From Urbifossiella limnaea (lineage in GTDB: Bacteria; Planctomycetota; Planctomycetia; Gemmatales; Gemmataceae): a stretch of DNA of 64,000 nucleotides. The notes below the pieces were generated by a model. That model had not been told where the DNA came from. It was given only the letters and a program-made list of their open reading frames with translations, and searched no databases. The stretch lies in assembly GCF_007747215.1 (NCBI RefSeq), contig NZ_CP036273.1:5378322-5442321 (forward strand), in the 5' to 3' direction. A program made the position numbers and the translations under genes. Positions 34,486-42,848 of the stretch are shown in pieces; within the stretch, counting starts at the first letter, position 1; the number at the start of each line of letters is the position of its first letter.

Positions 34486-35172
34486 GTGCACATGACCCAA
34501 GACATCCTTAAGAAGGCGCTTCGTAACGCGCTCCACGCAGGCACTGTGGCTAAGGGCTCGATTCACGAGCGGAAGCCACCGAAAAACGGGAGGTTTTTGG
34601 GTGAGCCTCCGAAAGACCTCGATGTAGAGGTGTTCGGTCGTTTTAGGGCGGCTTGCCTGAACCTTGTCCGGTTGCTTGGCCCTATCGGCCAGACTTGGGC
34701 GGAGGACTTCGCTTCCGACGAGGCGACACCAAATCGTGCCCTGCTCATGCTCGGGTCTGTCTTGGCGATCCAAGAAGCCGCGAACGACAACCTCCTCGCT
34801 CGTGTCGAAGATTTGGTGCGGGCTGAGGCGTTCGATGACTTACTCGGTCAAGCCGACTACTTGCTCAGGGAAGGGTTTTCGCTTGCGGCTGGAGCGCTTG
34901 GCCGTGCTGTTTTGGAGCAGCATTTGCGACGGTGGTGCGAGGCCAAGTGTTTGGTCGAAGCGAAGGCCGGAAAGAAGCCCGCTATGCTCGGTGACTACAA
35001 CCAATGGCTCTACAAGGGCAGTGAGTTGAGTGTAATGCAGATGAAACACGTCGAGGCGATGGCGGCTGTCGGCAATACCGCTGCCCACAACAAGCCCGGG
35101 CTCAAACTGGACGAGGTCTCGTGGCTGCTGAGAGAGGTTCGCGAGTTCCTCGGTAAGAACCCTATCACCTGA
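34486..35172 (+). CDS. Hypothetical protein with possible HEPN/DUF4145-like C-terminus
   Basis: A 228-residue soluble helical protein. The C-terminal region AAGALGRAVLEQHLRRWCEA followed by VGNTAAHNKPGLKLDEVSW resembles the DUF4145/HEPN arrangement in which a helix precedes a (G/R)N-x-x-AH motif; the canonical Arg of RNxxxH is not present (GNTAAH). GC content and codon use are lower than in the flanking genes. The start is GTG at 34486 or ATG at 34492. Possible link to stress or defence; weak. Confidence 0.5.
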   Translation: MHMTQDILKKALRNALHAGTVAKGSIHERKPPKNGRFLGEPPKDLDVEVFGRFRAACLNLVRLLGPIGQTWAEDFASDEATPNRALLMLGSVLAIQEAANDNLLARVEDLVRAEAFDDLLGQADYLLREGFSLAAGALGRAVLEQHLRRWCEAKCLVEAKAGKKPAMLGDYNQWLYKGSELSVMQMKHVEAMAAVGNTAAHNKPGLKLDEVSWLLREVREFLGKNPIT

Positions 35173-35230
35173 CGCGCCACTCGTTGCTGCAAAGGCCGCG
35201 CGGGACAGACATTGAGGATCAGAAATGCGT

Positions 35231-35254
35231 GCCGAGGGGCTGACGCCCCCCGGC
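35231..35254. repeat. Short GC-rich hairpin
   Basis: GCCGAGGGGC and GCCCCCCGGC flank TGAC and pair almost fully. It lies in the 98-base gap between the convergent genes ending at 35172 and 35271, so it may terminate both. Confidence 0.45.
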
Positions 35255-35270
35255 TCGCCTGCCGATTCAA

Positions 35271-36551
35271 CTACGCCGCCCGGCGGTCCGGGAACGGCAG
35301 GATCGTCGGCGGTGGCTCGTCCGACTCCTCGCCGCCCCACGGCAGCTGGCTGTCCGGCGGCTCCGGCAGGTCGGCCTTGATCAGCACCGCCGCCAGCCGC
35401 TCGAACTCGTCCCGCAGTGTCGTCCCCTCCGACGGCACCACCCGCGCCTCGTCGGCCACCGGCAGTTCGTCGTCGACCAGTTCGCCGCCGTGCTCGCGCT
35501 CCAGCAGCGCGTGCAACCGGCGGGCGTACTCGGCGTCGCGGGCCTCGCGCTCGGCGTGCCAGCGGCGCTCGGTCGCCACCAGCTTCGACTGCCACGCTTC
35601 GAGCCGCAGCCGCAGCTGCCACAGGTCGTACCCTTCCTCCCGCCGCCGCGCGTCGGACCGCACCAGCCACTCGTCGCGGGCCGCGCTTTCGGCTTCCTTC
35701 TGCCGCAGGGCGCGGGTCAGGTCTTCCAGGTCGGCCAGCGCCCGCCGCTCCGCCTCCTGCCACCCGCCGCGGGCCTGCGCCAGCAGCACGAACTGCTCGG
35801 CCAGCACGCGCCGCTGGTCCTCGGCGTCCACCGCCTCGCGGTCGAGCCGCGCCCGCAGTTCGGTCAGCGCGGCCCGCTCCGCTCCCAGCCTCAGGGCCTC
35901 GGCGTCGAGCGCCGCGGAGAAGTCGGCGAGGTCTTGGTCGGCGGACCGTGACAGGGCGAACTTCACCGTTCCGGGCGGGTCGGGGTTCACCTTCGGCGCC
36001 GCGGCCAGCAACTCGGCGTGGAGCTTGTCGCGCCTCGCCTCCAATTCTGCGACCACGGCGCGGGCGTTCTCGGCACGGGCGGCGAGCCCGGCGGCCTCGC
36101 CCCGCACCGCAGCGGCCTGCGCCGCGAGTTCGTTCCTGCCGCGGGCCAGTTCCTTTTCGCGCGCCGCCAGCTCGGCCTCGCGCTGCGCCACCGCGGCTTC
36201 CTGCCGGCCGACGGTCGCCTGCATCTCGGTCCACTCGGCGTGGAGCCGCTGGCGCTGGGCGTCGAGCGCGTCCCACTCCTGGCGGAGGCGCTGCGATTCT
36301 TCCGTGGCGCGGCCGGCGTAATCCGAGCGTGCCTGCTGGAAGCGCATCGCCTCGGCGGTGAGCTGGCCGCGGGCCTCGTCGAGTTCGGCCCGGCGGGCGA
36401 GGAGATCGGCGCGCACCGCGGACCACTTCTCGCGGACGCGGCGGGCGAAGCGGACGGCCAGCTTGCGGGCGCGGGCGCGGTCCTTCGCCGCGGCCTCGCG
36501 GAGGAAGTGGGCGTCGCGGAGGAGGTCGGCGGGGTCGGGTTCGTGGGCCAA
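35271..36551 (-). CDS. Long coiled-coil protein
   Basis: A 426-residue protein that is almost entirely heptad-like Glu/Arg/Ala/Leu sequence from about residue 20 to 370 (for example QREAELAAREKELARGRNEL), with a short break near 190 (PKVNPDPPG) and an acidic, proline-rich tail ending PFPDRRAA. No catalytic domain is seen. It could be a cytoskeletal or scaffold-like element. The start is an unusual TTG at 36549-36551, supported by AGGGGG about eight bases upstream; no better start exists nearby. Confidence 0.72.
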   Translation of the reverse strand: MAHEPDPADLLRDAHFLREAAAKDRARARKLAVRFARRVREKWSAVRADLLARRAELDEARGQLTAEAMRFQQARSDYAGRATEESQRLRQEWDALDAQRQRLHAEWTEMQATVGRQEAAVAQREAELAAREKELARGRNELAAQAAAVRGEAAGLAARAENARAVVAELEARRDKLHAELLAAAPKVNPDPPGTVKFALSRSADQDLADFSAALDAEALRLGAERAALTELRARLDREAVDAEDQRRVLAEQFVLLAQARGGWQEAERRALADLEDLTRALRQKEAESAARDEWLVRSDARRREEGYDLWQLRLRLEAWQSKLVATERRWHAEREARDAEYARRLHALLEREHGGELVDDELPVADEARVVPSEGTTLRDEFERLAAVLIKADLPEPPDSQLPWGGEESDEPPPTILPFPDRRAA

Positions 36552-36650
36552 CGCGGAACCCCCTGCAAGCGGAACAACCCGCAGGGTTTATCGGCACGCG
36601 GGGCCGGGGAACTTGAGCCGGCGAGACGGGGTGTAGCCGGAGGCACAACG

Positions 36651-36711
36651 GAGCCGGCCCCGTCAGGGGTCGGAGTGCGCGTGACACTCCGACCCCTGAC
36701 GGGGCCGGCTC
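36651..36711. repeat. Perfect 27-base inverted repeat
   Basis: Arms 36651-36677 and 36685-36711 are exactly complementary around a 7-base loop. Core words are GAGCCGGCCCCGTCAGGGGT and ACCCCTGACGGGGCCGGCTC. It lies 18 bases past the trxA stop and before the coiled-coil gene on the same strand, so it can form a terminator for trxA. Confidence 0.85.
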
Positions 36712-36728
36712 AGAGGTCGATCTGCCGC

Positions 36729-37061
36729 TCACCCGCTGTACTTCTTCACCAGCTTCTCCAGCTCCACCTTCGGCAGCACGCCGATCTCCTGGTGGACGGG
36801 CGTGTCGCTCCCCTTGAAGAACAGCACGCGCGGGATGGTCATCACGTCGTACTTCACCGCGATGGCGCTGTTCTCGTCCACGTTCAGCTTGCCGACGGTG
36901 ACCTGGCCGGCGTATTGGTCGGCCAGCTGGTCGATGACCGGCGACAGCTGCCGGCACGGGCCGCACCACGGCGCCCAGAAGTCGGCGACCACCAGCTTGC
37001 CGCTGGTCACGTGCTCGTTCCAGTTGTCAGTCGTGAACTCGACCACGTTCGGGCTGGCCAT
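36729..37061 (-). CDS. trxA: Thioredoxin
   Basis: A 110-residue classical thioredoxin: VVADFWAPWCGPCRQLSPVI with the redox pair in WCGPC, KLNVDENSAIAVKYDV, and the cis-Pro loop TIPRVLFFKGS. It reduces protein disulfides in the cytoplasm using thioredoxin reductase, which is not encoded here. A TAGAAT on the minus strand (37107-37112) gives it its own likely promoter. Confidence 0.97.
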   Translation of the reverse strand: MASPNVVEFTTDNWNEHVTSGKLVVADFWAPWCGPCRQLSPVIDQLADQYAGQVTVGKLNVDENSAIAVKYDVMTIPRVLFFKGSDTPVHQEIGVLPKVELEKLVKKYSG

Positions 37062-37106
37062 GTCGTCTCCCGGGTAGGCGCGGCCACCGGCCGCGGTTGG
37101 ACTTTT

Positions 37107-37112
37107 ATTCTA
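37107..37112 (-). promoter_or_regulatory. Putative -10 element for trxA
   Basis: TAGAAT on the minus strand, 46 bases before the trxA ATG, in the gap after miaB. No clear -35. Confidence 0.4.
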
Positions 37113-37145
37113 CTTGCGATCGGATACCGCACCAGTGGCGTGCTC

Positions 37146-38672
37146 TTACGCCAGCGGCAGGCCGATTCGCTTCTCGGCCGGCGGGGCGAAGTCGAGCGGC
37201 GCCGGGTACGCCGGGGCGTCCTCGCCGTCGGCCGCGGCGCGGGCGGCGTCCGGGGTGAACGCTACCACCGCCCCGACGCCCTCGCCGGTCTGCACGCGGC
37301 CGTACAGCGTGAACGCGCTGGCGTCGTCCACGCGCACCCGCACCGTGTTGCCCACCAATCGCGTCGGGCCGTCGAAGACGACGATGTGGTCGGCCATCGA
37401 CCGGCCCGTCAGTTGGAGCACCTCGCCCCCCGCATCGGTTCGCGCCGACCGCTTACTCGGCCCTTCCACCAGCACCTCGACGGTGGTGCCGATCTGCGCC
37501 CGGTGGTCGGCGAGGCTGTTCGCATTCTGCACCATCAGCAGGTCGTTGTTGCGGCGCTTCTTCACGTCCTCGGGCACGTCGTCCGGGTAGCGCTCGGCGG
37601 CCTTCGTCCCCGGCCGCTCGCTGTACTTGAAGATGAAGCTGTTTTTGAACCGCGCCTCGCGCACCAGCTCCATCGACTTCGCAAAGCTCGCCTCCGTCTC
37701 GCCGCAGAAGCCGACGATAAAGTCCGAGCTGACCGACACGCCGGGCACCAACTCGCGGCAGCGGGCGAGCATGTCACGGTACTCGCCGGCGGTGTAGAGC
37801 CGCTTCATCCGCTTCAGCACGTCGTCGCACCCACTCTGCGCCGGCACGTGGAGGTACTTCACGACCGTCGGCAGGTCGCGCACGGCCGTCAGCAGGTCGT
37901 CGGTCATGTCCTTCGGGAAGTTGGTGACGAACCGCACCCGCTCCAGGCCCGGCACGGCGTCGAGCTTCGCCAGCACGTCCGACAGGCGGGTGCGGCGGCC
38001 GTCGCCGTGGTCGAATTCGTAGCTGTTGACAGTCTGGCCGATGAGGGTGATTTCCTTGCACCCCTGCCCGGCGAGTTGCTTCGCCTCGGCGAGGATGTGG
38101 TCCGGGGGCCGGCTCTGCTCGGGGCCGCGGGTGCTCGGCACGACGCAGTACGTGCAGAACTTGTCGCACCCGAACTGGACGCGGACGAACGCCTGGAACG
38201 GCGTCGGCCGGGCGGCCGAGTCGCGGGCCGGGTCGAAGCTGACGAAGCTGGCCTCGACCGCGTGCTTCCCGGCGTCGGCCCGCCCGAGGCTGAGCGCGAA
38301 CTGCGGCTGCCCCGTGGCGCGAACCGCCTCGACGAGCTCCGGCACCCGCGCCAGCTGCCCCGTGCCGACGACCAGGTCGACGAACGGCGCCCGCTTGCGG
38401 ATGAGGTCCTGGTCCTTCTGCGCCATGCACCCGAGGACGCCGACGACGGTGCCGGGCCGGGCCTTCTTCAGCGGCGCGACGCGGCCGAGGGCGGAGTACA
38501 CCTTGTCCTCGGCGTGCTCGCGGACGGAGCAGGTGTTGAACAGGAGGAGGTCGGCGTCGGCGGGCTGGTCGGCGATGCGGTAGCCGGCCTTGTGGAGGGC
38601 GGCGACGACGAGCTCGCTGTCGAGCACGTTCATCTGGCAGCCGACGGTCTCGATGTACACGGTCCGGGGCAT
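37146..38672 (-). CDS. miaB: tRNA-2-methylthio-N6-dimethylallyladenosine synthase
   Basis: A 508-residue radical-SAM methylthiotransferase. The N-terminal UPF0004 domain has Cys12, Cys48 and Cys82 (VGCQMN, NTCSVRE, LGCMAQ) for the auxiliary cluster. The radical-SAM triad is in CDKFCTYC (about 170-177), followed by IGQTVNSY, HVPAQSG and VGFCGETE. A TRAM domain lies near 385-450. It adds the 2-methylthio group to isopentenyl-A37 in tRNAs reading UNN codons. The C-terminal 60 residues are Ala/Pro-rich and longer than usual. It is in line with rsmB, fmt and def. Confidence 0.95.
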   Translation of the reverse strand: MPRTVYIETVGCQMNVLDSELVVAALHKAGYRIADQPADADLLLFNTCSVREHAEDKVYSALGRVAPLKKARPGTVVGVLGCMAQKDQDLIRKRAPFVDLVVGTGQLARVPELVEAVRATGQPQFALSLGRADAGKHAVEASFVSFDPARDSAARPTPFQAFVRVQFGCDKFCTYCVVPSTRGPEQSRPPDHILAEAKQLAGQGCKEITLIGQTVNSYEFDHGDGRRTRLSDVLAKLDAVPGLERVRFVTNFPKDMTDDLLTAVRDLPTVVKYLHVPAQSGCDDVLKRMKRLYTAGEYRDMLARCRELVPGVSVSSDFIVGFCGETEASFAKSMELVREARFKNSFIFKYSERPGTKAAERYPDDVPEDVKKRRNNDLLMVQNANSLADHRAQIGTTVEVLVEGPSKRSARTDAGGEVLQLTGRSMADHIVVFDGPTRLVGNTVRVRVDDASAFTLYGRVQTGEGVGAVVAFTPDAARAAADGEDAPAYPAPLDFAPPAEKRIGLPLA

Positions 38673-38719
38673 GATCGGGGGGTCCGTTGTAAAGACGGGG
38701 CCGACGCGGGGAAGCCGTT

Positions 38720-38725
38720 ATTGTA
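38720..38725 (-). promoter_or_regulatory. Putative -10 element for miaB
   Basis: TACAAT on the minus strand, 48 bases before the miaB ATG, in the short gap after rsmB. It would allow miaB to be made independently of the upstream genes. Confidence 0.35.
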
Positions 38726-38729
38726 GCGG

Positions 38730-40109
38730 CTACGACCGCGGGTGGGGTGCGACGCGCGGCACGCGCAGCCGCGCCCAGTAGCCGCCGTCGGACGGGCGGC
38801 CGGGTACGGAGTGGTGCTCCGCCTCCAGCGTCAGCCCGCGGAGCGCTCGGACCACGACGGCCACCACGCCCTCGTTCTCGTCCGGCTCGATGCTGCACGT
38901 CGAGTACACCACCACGCCGCCCGGCTTCACCCGCTCCACCGCCTGGATCAGCAGCTTCGTCTGCAGCCGGATCAGGTGCTCGAACTCGGTCGGCTTCAGC
39001 CGCCACCGCACCTCGGGGCGGCGGCCCAGCACGCCGGTGTTGCTGCACGGCACGTCCACCAGCGCCGCGTCGAACGGCCCCGCGGGCGGGTCGCCTCCCT
39101 CCTTCAACTGCACCGTCTCGACGCCCTTGATGCCGAGCCGCTGACACAGCGCGGTCACCGTTTCGAGGCGGCGGGCGTCCGGGTCGCAGGCGACGATCTT
39201 CGCGCGGTTGTCGGCCAGCTCGGCGAGGTGCGTCGTCTTCCCGCCGGGGGCGGCGCACAGGTCGAGGATGCGGTTCCCCGGCTGCGGGTTCAGCGCCGAC
39301 GCCACCAGCATCGACGAGTGGTCCTGCACCGCGAAGTCGCCGGCGGCGTAGCCGGGCAGGTCGCGCACCGGGTGGTGCTCGGCGAACCGCAGCGACTGCG
39401 GGTGCGACCCGGGCTCGGCGTCGATCATCGCGGCGGCGAGTTGCAGGCGGTAGCTCTCGCGGTCGGTGCGGAGCTTGTTCGTGCGCACCCACAGCGGCGG
39501 CGCGGCGTTGAACCAGAACCCGAGCCGGGCCGCCTCCCAGTCGCCGTACCGGGCGTGCCACCGCGTCGCCAGCCACTTCGGCCACGAGAACCCGGCCGCG
39601 AGATACCCCACCGGGTCGGCAACGGGGTCGGGCAGCATCGGCACGGCCAGCACGCGGAAGCGTGGCTCCGCGCCCGCGTCGAACGGCAGCGCCGCGGGGC
39701 CGGGCGTCTCGGTGAAGGCGTCGGTGATCAGGTCGGCGACGCGGCGCAGCACGCCGTTGACGAACCCGGTCGCCTGCGGCAGCCCGACGTGGGCGGCGAG
39801 CGACACCGTCTCGTTCACCGCAGCGTGTTTGGGGACGTGCGTGAGGAACGCGAGCTGGAACGCGCCGAGGTGGAGCACGTCCCACAGACGGTCGTCCACG
39901 GTGCTCGGCGCGCGGTTCACGAACGGGCGGACGAGGGCGTCGAGCGTGGCCCGGCGGCGGACGACGCCGAACACCAGCTGTGTGACGAACCGCCGGTCCT
40001 GCGGCGACAGCGGGGCGCGGGCGAGTTGGTCGTCGATCAGGTCGGCGACGAACCCGTCGCGGCTGACGGAGCGGTGAAGGATGTCGGCCGCGGCCTGTCG
40101 GGCAGTCAA
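38730..40109 (-). CDS. rsmB: 16S rRNA (cytosine-967-C5)-methyltransferase
   Basis: A 459-residue protein: N-terminal NusB-like RNA-binding domain (about 1-150), then the RsmB/NOL1 methyltransferase. SAM motif DLCAAPGGKTTHLAEL, motif IV DVPCSNTG and motif VI STCSIEPDENEG supply the two Cys residues used in m5C chemistry. The start is TTG at 40107-40109, overlapping the fmt stop as TTGA, so translation is coupled to fmt; fmt and rsmB are neighbours in many bacteria. Confidence 0.93.
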   Translation of the reverse strand: MTARQAAADILHRSVSRDGFVADLIDDQLARAPLSPQDRRFVTQLVFGVVRRRATLDALVRPFVNRAPSTVDDRLWDVLHLGAFQLAFLTHVPKHAAVNETVSLAAHVGLPQATGFVNGVLRRVADLITDAFTETPGPAALPFDAGAEPRFRVLAVPMLPDPVADPVGYLAAGFSWPKWLATRWHARYGDWEAARLGFWFNAAPPLWVRTNKLRTDRESYRLQLAAAMIDAEPGSHPQSLRFAEHHPVRDLPGYAAGDFAVQDHSSMLVASALNPQPGNRILDLCAAPGGKTTHLAELADNRAKIVACDPDARRLETVTALCQRLGIKGVETVQLKEGGDPPAGPFDAALVDVPCSNTGVLGRRPEVRWRLKPTEFEHLIRLQTKLLIQAVERVKPGGVVVYSTCSIEPDENEGVVAVVVRALRGLTLEAEHHSVPGRPSDGGYWARLRVPRVAPHPRS

Positions 40110-41101
40110 GACAGCACCTCCGGCCCGAACCGCATCCCGGGCACGATCGGGTGGCCGCGGAGGAACTCGGCCGCGGTCATCCGCTTCTTCCCGGCGGGCT
40201 GGAGTTCCAGAACGGGCAGCACGAACAGGTCATCGGGGTTGCCACACTTCACACCCAGCCCGCCGCCCACGAAATCGATTGCCGCTCCGATCTCTGCCAC
40301 CCGTTCGGGTGGAACCGAGCAGCCCTCCCCTATTCGACTCACGATCACCCGCATCGGCTCCTTGCCGGGGCGATGGAGGAACGTGTACGCCGTCGGCCAC
40401 GGCTGCATCGCCCGGACGTGCCGCTCGACCTCCGCGGCGGGCTTCGACCAGTCGATCAGGCCGAACTCCTTCTTGATCTTCGGCGCCTTCGTGACCAGCG
40501 CGGCGTCCTGCTTCGCCCCCTCGACGGGGCCGCCGGCGCGGTACTTCCGCACCGCCTCCACCGCCAGCCGCGCCCCCAGCCCCGCGAGGCGCGCTTCGAG
40601 CGTGCCGGTAGTGTCGTCGGGAAAGATGTCGGTCGCCTCCTGAAGGATCATGTCGCCACTGTCGAGCCCGGGGGTGACCTTGATGATCGTCACGCCCGTC
40701 CGCGCCTCGCCGCTCAGGATGGCATACGCAACCGGGGCCGCGCCGCGGAATTTGGGCAGCAGCGAGGCGTGGACGTTGATGATGCCGACGGTCGGCGTTG
40801 CGATCACGTCCTTCGACAGGATTTGCCCGTAGGCGGCGACGACGACCAGCTCGGGCCGTAGGTCGCGGTACGCCGCCAGCCCCTCCGGCGTGTTGATGCT
40901 CTCCGGCTGCACGACCGGCAACCCGGCCGCGGCGGCGATGGCGGCCATCCCCTTCCCCGTCTGGCGGGTGCTGCCGCGCTTGTTGCCGCCGTCGCGCTCC
41001 GGCTGCGTGACGAGGCCGACCACCTCGCCCGGGAACGCCGCGAGCAGCGCCTCGAACGTCGGCTCGGCGAACGTGCCGGTGCCCATCATCAGGAGACGCA
41101 T
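40106..41101 (-). CDS. fmt: Methionyl-tRNA formyltransferase
   Basis: A 331-residue enzyme. The N-terminal formyltransferase fold has GTGTFAEPTFEALL and the active-site motifs INVHASLLPKFRGAAP (Asn and His) and GLDSGDMILQ (Asp); the C-terminal tRNA-binding domain covers about 210-331. It formylates Met-tRNA for initiation using 10-formyl-THF. It precedes rsmB with a 4-base overlap and follows def across a 246-base palindromic spacer. Confidence 0.95.
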   Translation of the reverse strand: MRLLMMGTGTFAEPTFEALLAAFPGEVVGLVTQPERDGGNKRGSTRQTGKGMAAIAAAAGLPVVQPESINTPEGLAAYRDLRPELVVVAAYGQILSKDVIATPTVGIINVHASLLPKFRGAAPVAYAILSGEARTGVTIIKVTPGLDSGDMILQEATDIFPDDTTGTLEARLAGLGARLAVEAVRKYRAGGPVEGAKQDAALVTKAPKIKKEFGLIDWSKPAAEVERHVRAMQPWPTAYTFLHRPGKEPMRVIVSRIGEGCSVPPERVAEIGAAIDFVGGGLGVKCGNPDDLFVLPVLELQPAGKKRMTAAEFLRGHPIVPGMRFGPEVLS

Positions 41102-41137
41102 ACGACTCTGGGGTGGTGCGGATCGGGTCGATGGACT

Positions 41138-41328
41138 TCAGGCCGAAGGCCTGGGAGCCCTCAGCCCAGGGCAACGCCCTGGGTTCGGGGTGTCGTTGAG
41201 TTTGCAGGCTGAAGGCCTGCGAGCCGGCTCGCAGGCCTTCAGCCTGCGGGGTGGTTCGCGCCGCCGACCCAGGGCGGCGGTGCTGCGCACCTTGCCCTGG
41301 GCTGAGGGCTGTCAGGCCTTCGGCCTGA
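41138..41328. repeat. Nested palindrome between def and fmt
   Basis: Three levels of complementarity: outer TCAGGCCGAAGGCCT (41138-41152) with AGGCCTTCGGCCTGA (41314-41328); middle 19-base arms 41156-41174 and 41292-41310, exact; inner 22-base arms 41204-41225 and 41226-41247, exact and loop-free. Smaller stems such as CCCAGGGCAACGCCCTGGG lie within. The block fills the whole def-fmt gap and has no plausible gene. Confidence 0.85.
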
Positions 41329-41347
41329 TTACCACCAACCGCGGTCG

Positions 41348-41899
41348 TCACAGCTTCGGCGCCAGGTCCGCCGGCAGCTCGCCCTTCTTCTTGTCCTTCT
41401 CGAAGTCGGCGAGGAACTTCTCGATGTCGCGCTTGCTGCCGAGCTTCCCGAGCGGGCCCATCTTGTCGATGAACAGCTCGCCCTTCAGGTGGTCGATCTC
41501 GTGCTGCCACACCCGGGCCGGCAGGTCGCTGCACGTCATCTCGTACAGCTCGCCCTTCAGGTTGTACGCCTGCACCTTCACGCTCTTGGCCCGCCGCACG
41601 TTCTGGTACAACCCGGGGAAGCTCAGGCACCCCTCGCGGTCGTTCAGGGTGCCCTTGCTCTCCACGATCACCGGGTTGATGGCGACGAACTCGGCCTCCT
41701 TCACGGCCGGGTCGCCCTCGAAGTTCATGACGATGAGCTGGAAGTCGAGTGTGACCTGCGGGGCGGCGAGGCCGAGGCCGGCGGCGGTGTACATCAGGTC
41801 GAGCATGGCGCCGGCGGCGAGCTGCACGTCCTTGTCGATGGCGGTCACCGGCCGGGCGACCGCCCGGAGCGCGGGGTGCGGGTACTTGACGATCTTCAT
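41348..41899 (-). CDS. def: Peptide deformylase
   Basis: A 183-residue deformylase with all three metal-site motifs: GLGLAAPQV, EGCLSFPG (Cys ligand) and QHEIDHLKG (two His ligands and catalytic Glu). It removes the formyl group from new proteins. TATAAT on the minus strand (41937-41942) is a good -10, about 38 bases upstream. The lysine-rich C-terminal tail (EKDKKKGELPADLAPKL) is a common extension. First gene of the def-fmt-rsmB-miaB cluster. Confidence 0.96.
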   Translation of the reverse strand: MKIVKYPHPALRAVARPVTAIDKDVQLAAGAMLDLMYTAAGLGLAAPQVTLDFQLIVMNFEGDPAVKEAEFVAINPVIVESKGTLNDREGCLSFPGLYQNVRRAKSVKVQAYNLKGELYEMTCSDLPARVWQHEIDHLKGELFIDKMGPLGKLGSKRDIEKFLADFEKDKKKGELPADLAPKL

Positions 41900-41936
41900 G
41901 GGTGCGGCGGTTCGGGGCGGGGCGGGCGGAGCTTGA

Positions 41937-41942
41937 ATTATA
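41937..41942 (-). promoter_or_regulatory. -10 element for def
   Basis: The minus strand reads TATAAT, a consensus -10, 38 bases before the def ATG. The expected -35 position reads GGTGGT and is unconvincing. Confidence 0.5.
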
Positions 41943-41965
41943 GCAACTCCGCCCGCCGAACCACC

Positions 41966-42032
41966 CGTTAGGCCGGGGCGCCAGCCCCGTCGGGCGTCAG
42001 GAACCCGACGGGGCTGGCGCCCCGGCCTAACG
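41966..42032. repeat. Perfect 29-base inverted repeat
   Basis: Arms 41966-41994 and 42004-42032 are exactly complementary around a 9-base loop; core words GGCCGGGGCGCCAGCCCCGT and ACGGGGCTGGCGCCCCGGCC. A 19-base piece spanning the loop (41989-42007) is repeated directly at 42039-42057, so a second, decayed unit follows. It lies between the stop of the small exported protein gene (42076) and the def promoter. Confidence 0.85.
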
Positions 42033-42075
42033 CCCGCAGTCGGGCGTCAGGAACCCGCCGGGGCCGGTCCCCCGG

Positions 42076-42507
42076 TCAGCGCCCACAGTCCCGCGTCAGC
42101 ACGAACTTGCCGTGATCGCCCCTGGCCGTGAAGTCGGCGTCGAACGTGGTCGCGGTGGCGGTCGCGCTCATCGAGAAGGTGCCCAGCACCGGCCCGAGAG
42201 TCTTGCTCGCCGACAGCAGCGCCACCCCGTCGCCGCCGCCGACCACGGTGAGCGGCGTGCTGTAGCGGAACGGGATGACCTTCGCGAATCGACCGGCGAA
42301 CCGGACCTGGTAGCAGTTCGGCCCGACCCGCGTGAACGTGGCCCGGAGCGGCCCGCGGTGGCCGTTCTTGCCGCTCTCCCAGTAGCCGGACCAGTCGCCC
42401 GACAGGTCGGGGGCTGCGGCGGCGACCACGACCGGCGGTGCGTCGTCCGCACCCAGGGGGGCGACACTCGCGGCAAGAAGGGCAGCAACGATCAGGGTGC
42501 GGAGCAT
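42076..42507 (-). CDS. Small exported hypothetical protein
   Basis: A 143-residue protein with signal peptide MLRTLIVAALLAASVAPLGA. The mature part is beta-rich: LSGDWSGYWESGKNGHRGPL, RATFTRVGPNCYQVRFAGRF, FDADFTARGDHGKFVLTRDC. The two Cys residues might pair. The Gly-Trp start of the mature domain recalls small lipocalin-like or extracellular beta-sandwich proteins, but no family is certain. Confidence 0.7.
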   Translation of the reverse strand: MLRTLIVAALLAASVAPLGADDAPPVVVAAAAPDLSGDWSGYWESGKNGHRGPLRATFTRVGPNCYQVRFAGRFAKVIPFRYSTPLTVVGGGDGVALLSASKTLGPVLGTFSMSATATATTFDADFTARGDHGKFVLTRDCGR

Positions 42508-42651
42508 GTCGGGAACCCGGGTGCGGAGCAGGATGTATCGCTGCCATCGGCCGGCGGACCGCGGAACTTGAACCTATTCCGTGGCACCGATGTTGCTCAT
42601 GTCTCGCTCATGCGACGGGGATTGCTCGTCGCCCCACGTGGAGGAGCGATC

Positions 42652-42831
42652 ATGGGCTTGCTGAAGTGGGCGTTGATCTTCCTGGTCCTGGCCGGCCTGT
42701 CGGCCCTGTTCGGCTTCGGCGGCATGGCCGAGGGCTTCGCCGACGTCGCCAAGGTGCTGTTCGGCATCTTCCTCCTGCTGGTCGTGGTGTTCGCCGTGCT
42801 GGGGGTCACGGCGTACAAGGCGGTGACGTAG
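42652..42831 (+). CDS. DUF1328 (YtjA-like) small membrane protein
   Basis: A 59-residue protein with two hydrophobic helices, MGLLKWALIFLVLAGLSALF and VLFGIFLLLVVVFAVLG, linked by the family signature GFGGMAEGFADVAK. DUF1328 proteins are small inner-membrane proteins of unknown role, often stress-induced. GGAG lies about 8 bases before the ATG. Confidence 0.88.
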   Translation: MGLLKWALIFLVLAGLSALFGFGGMAEGFADVAKVLFGIFLLLVVVFAVLGVTAYKAVT

Positions 42832-42848
42832 CGGCCCTCGACCGCGCG

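Noticed and set aside
41105-41347. Open frames within the def-fmt spacer
   Set aside because: They are translations of the nested palindrome on both strands and show the same words repeated; they are not genes.
41138-42057. CRISPR array
   Set aside because: The repeats are palindromic, few, differently spaced and not separated by unique spacers of constant length; no cas genes are present.
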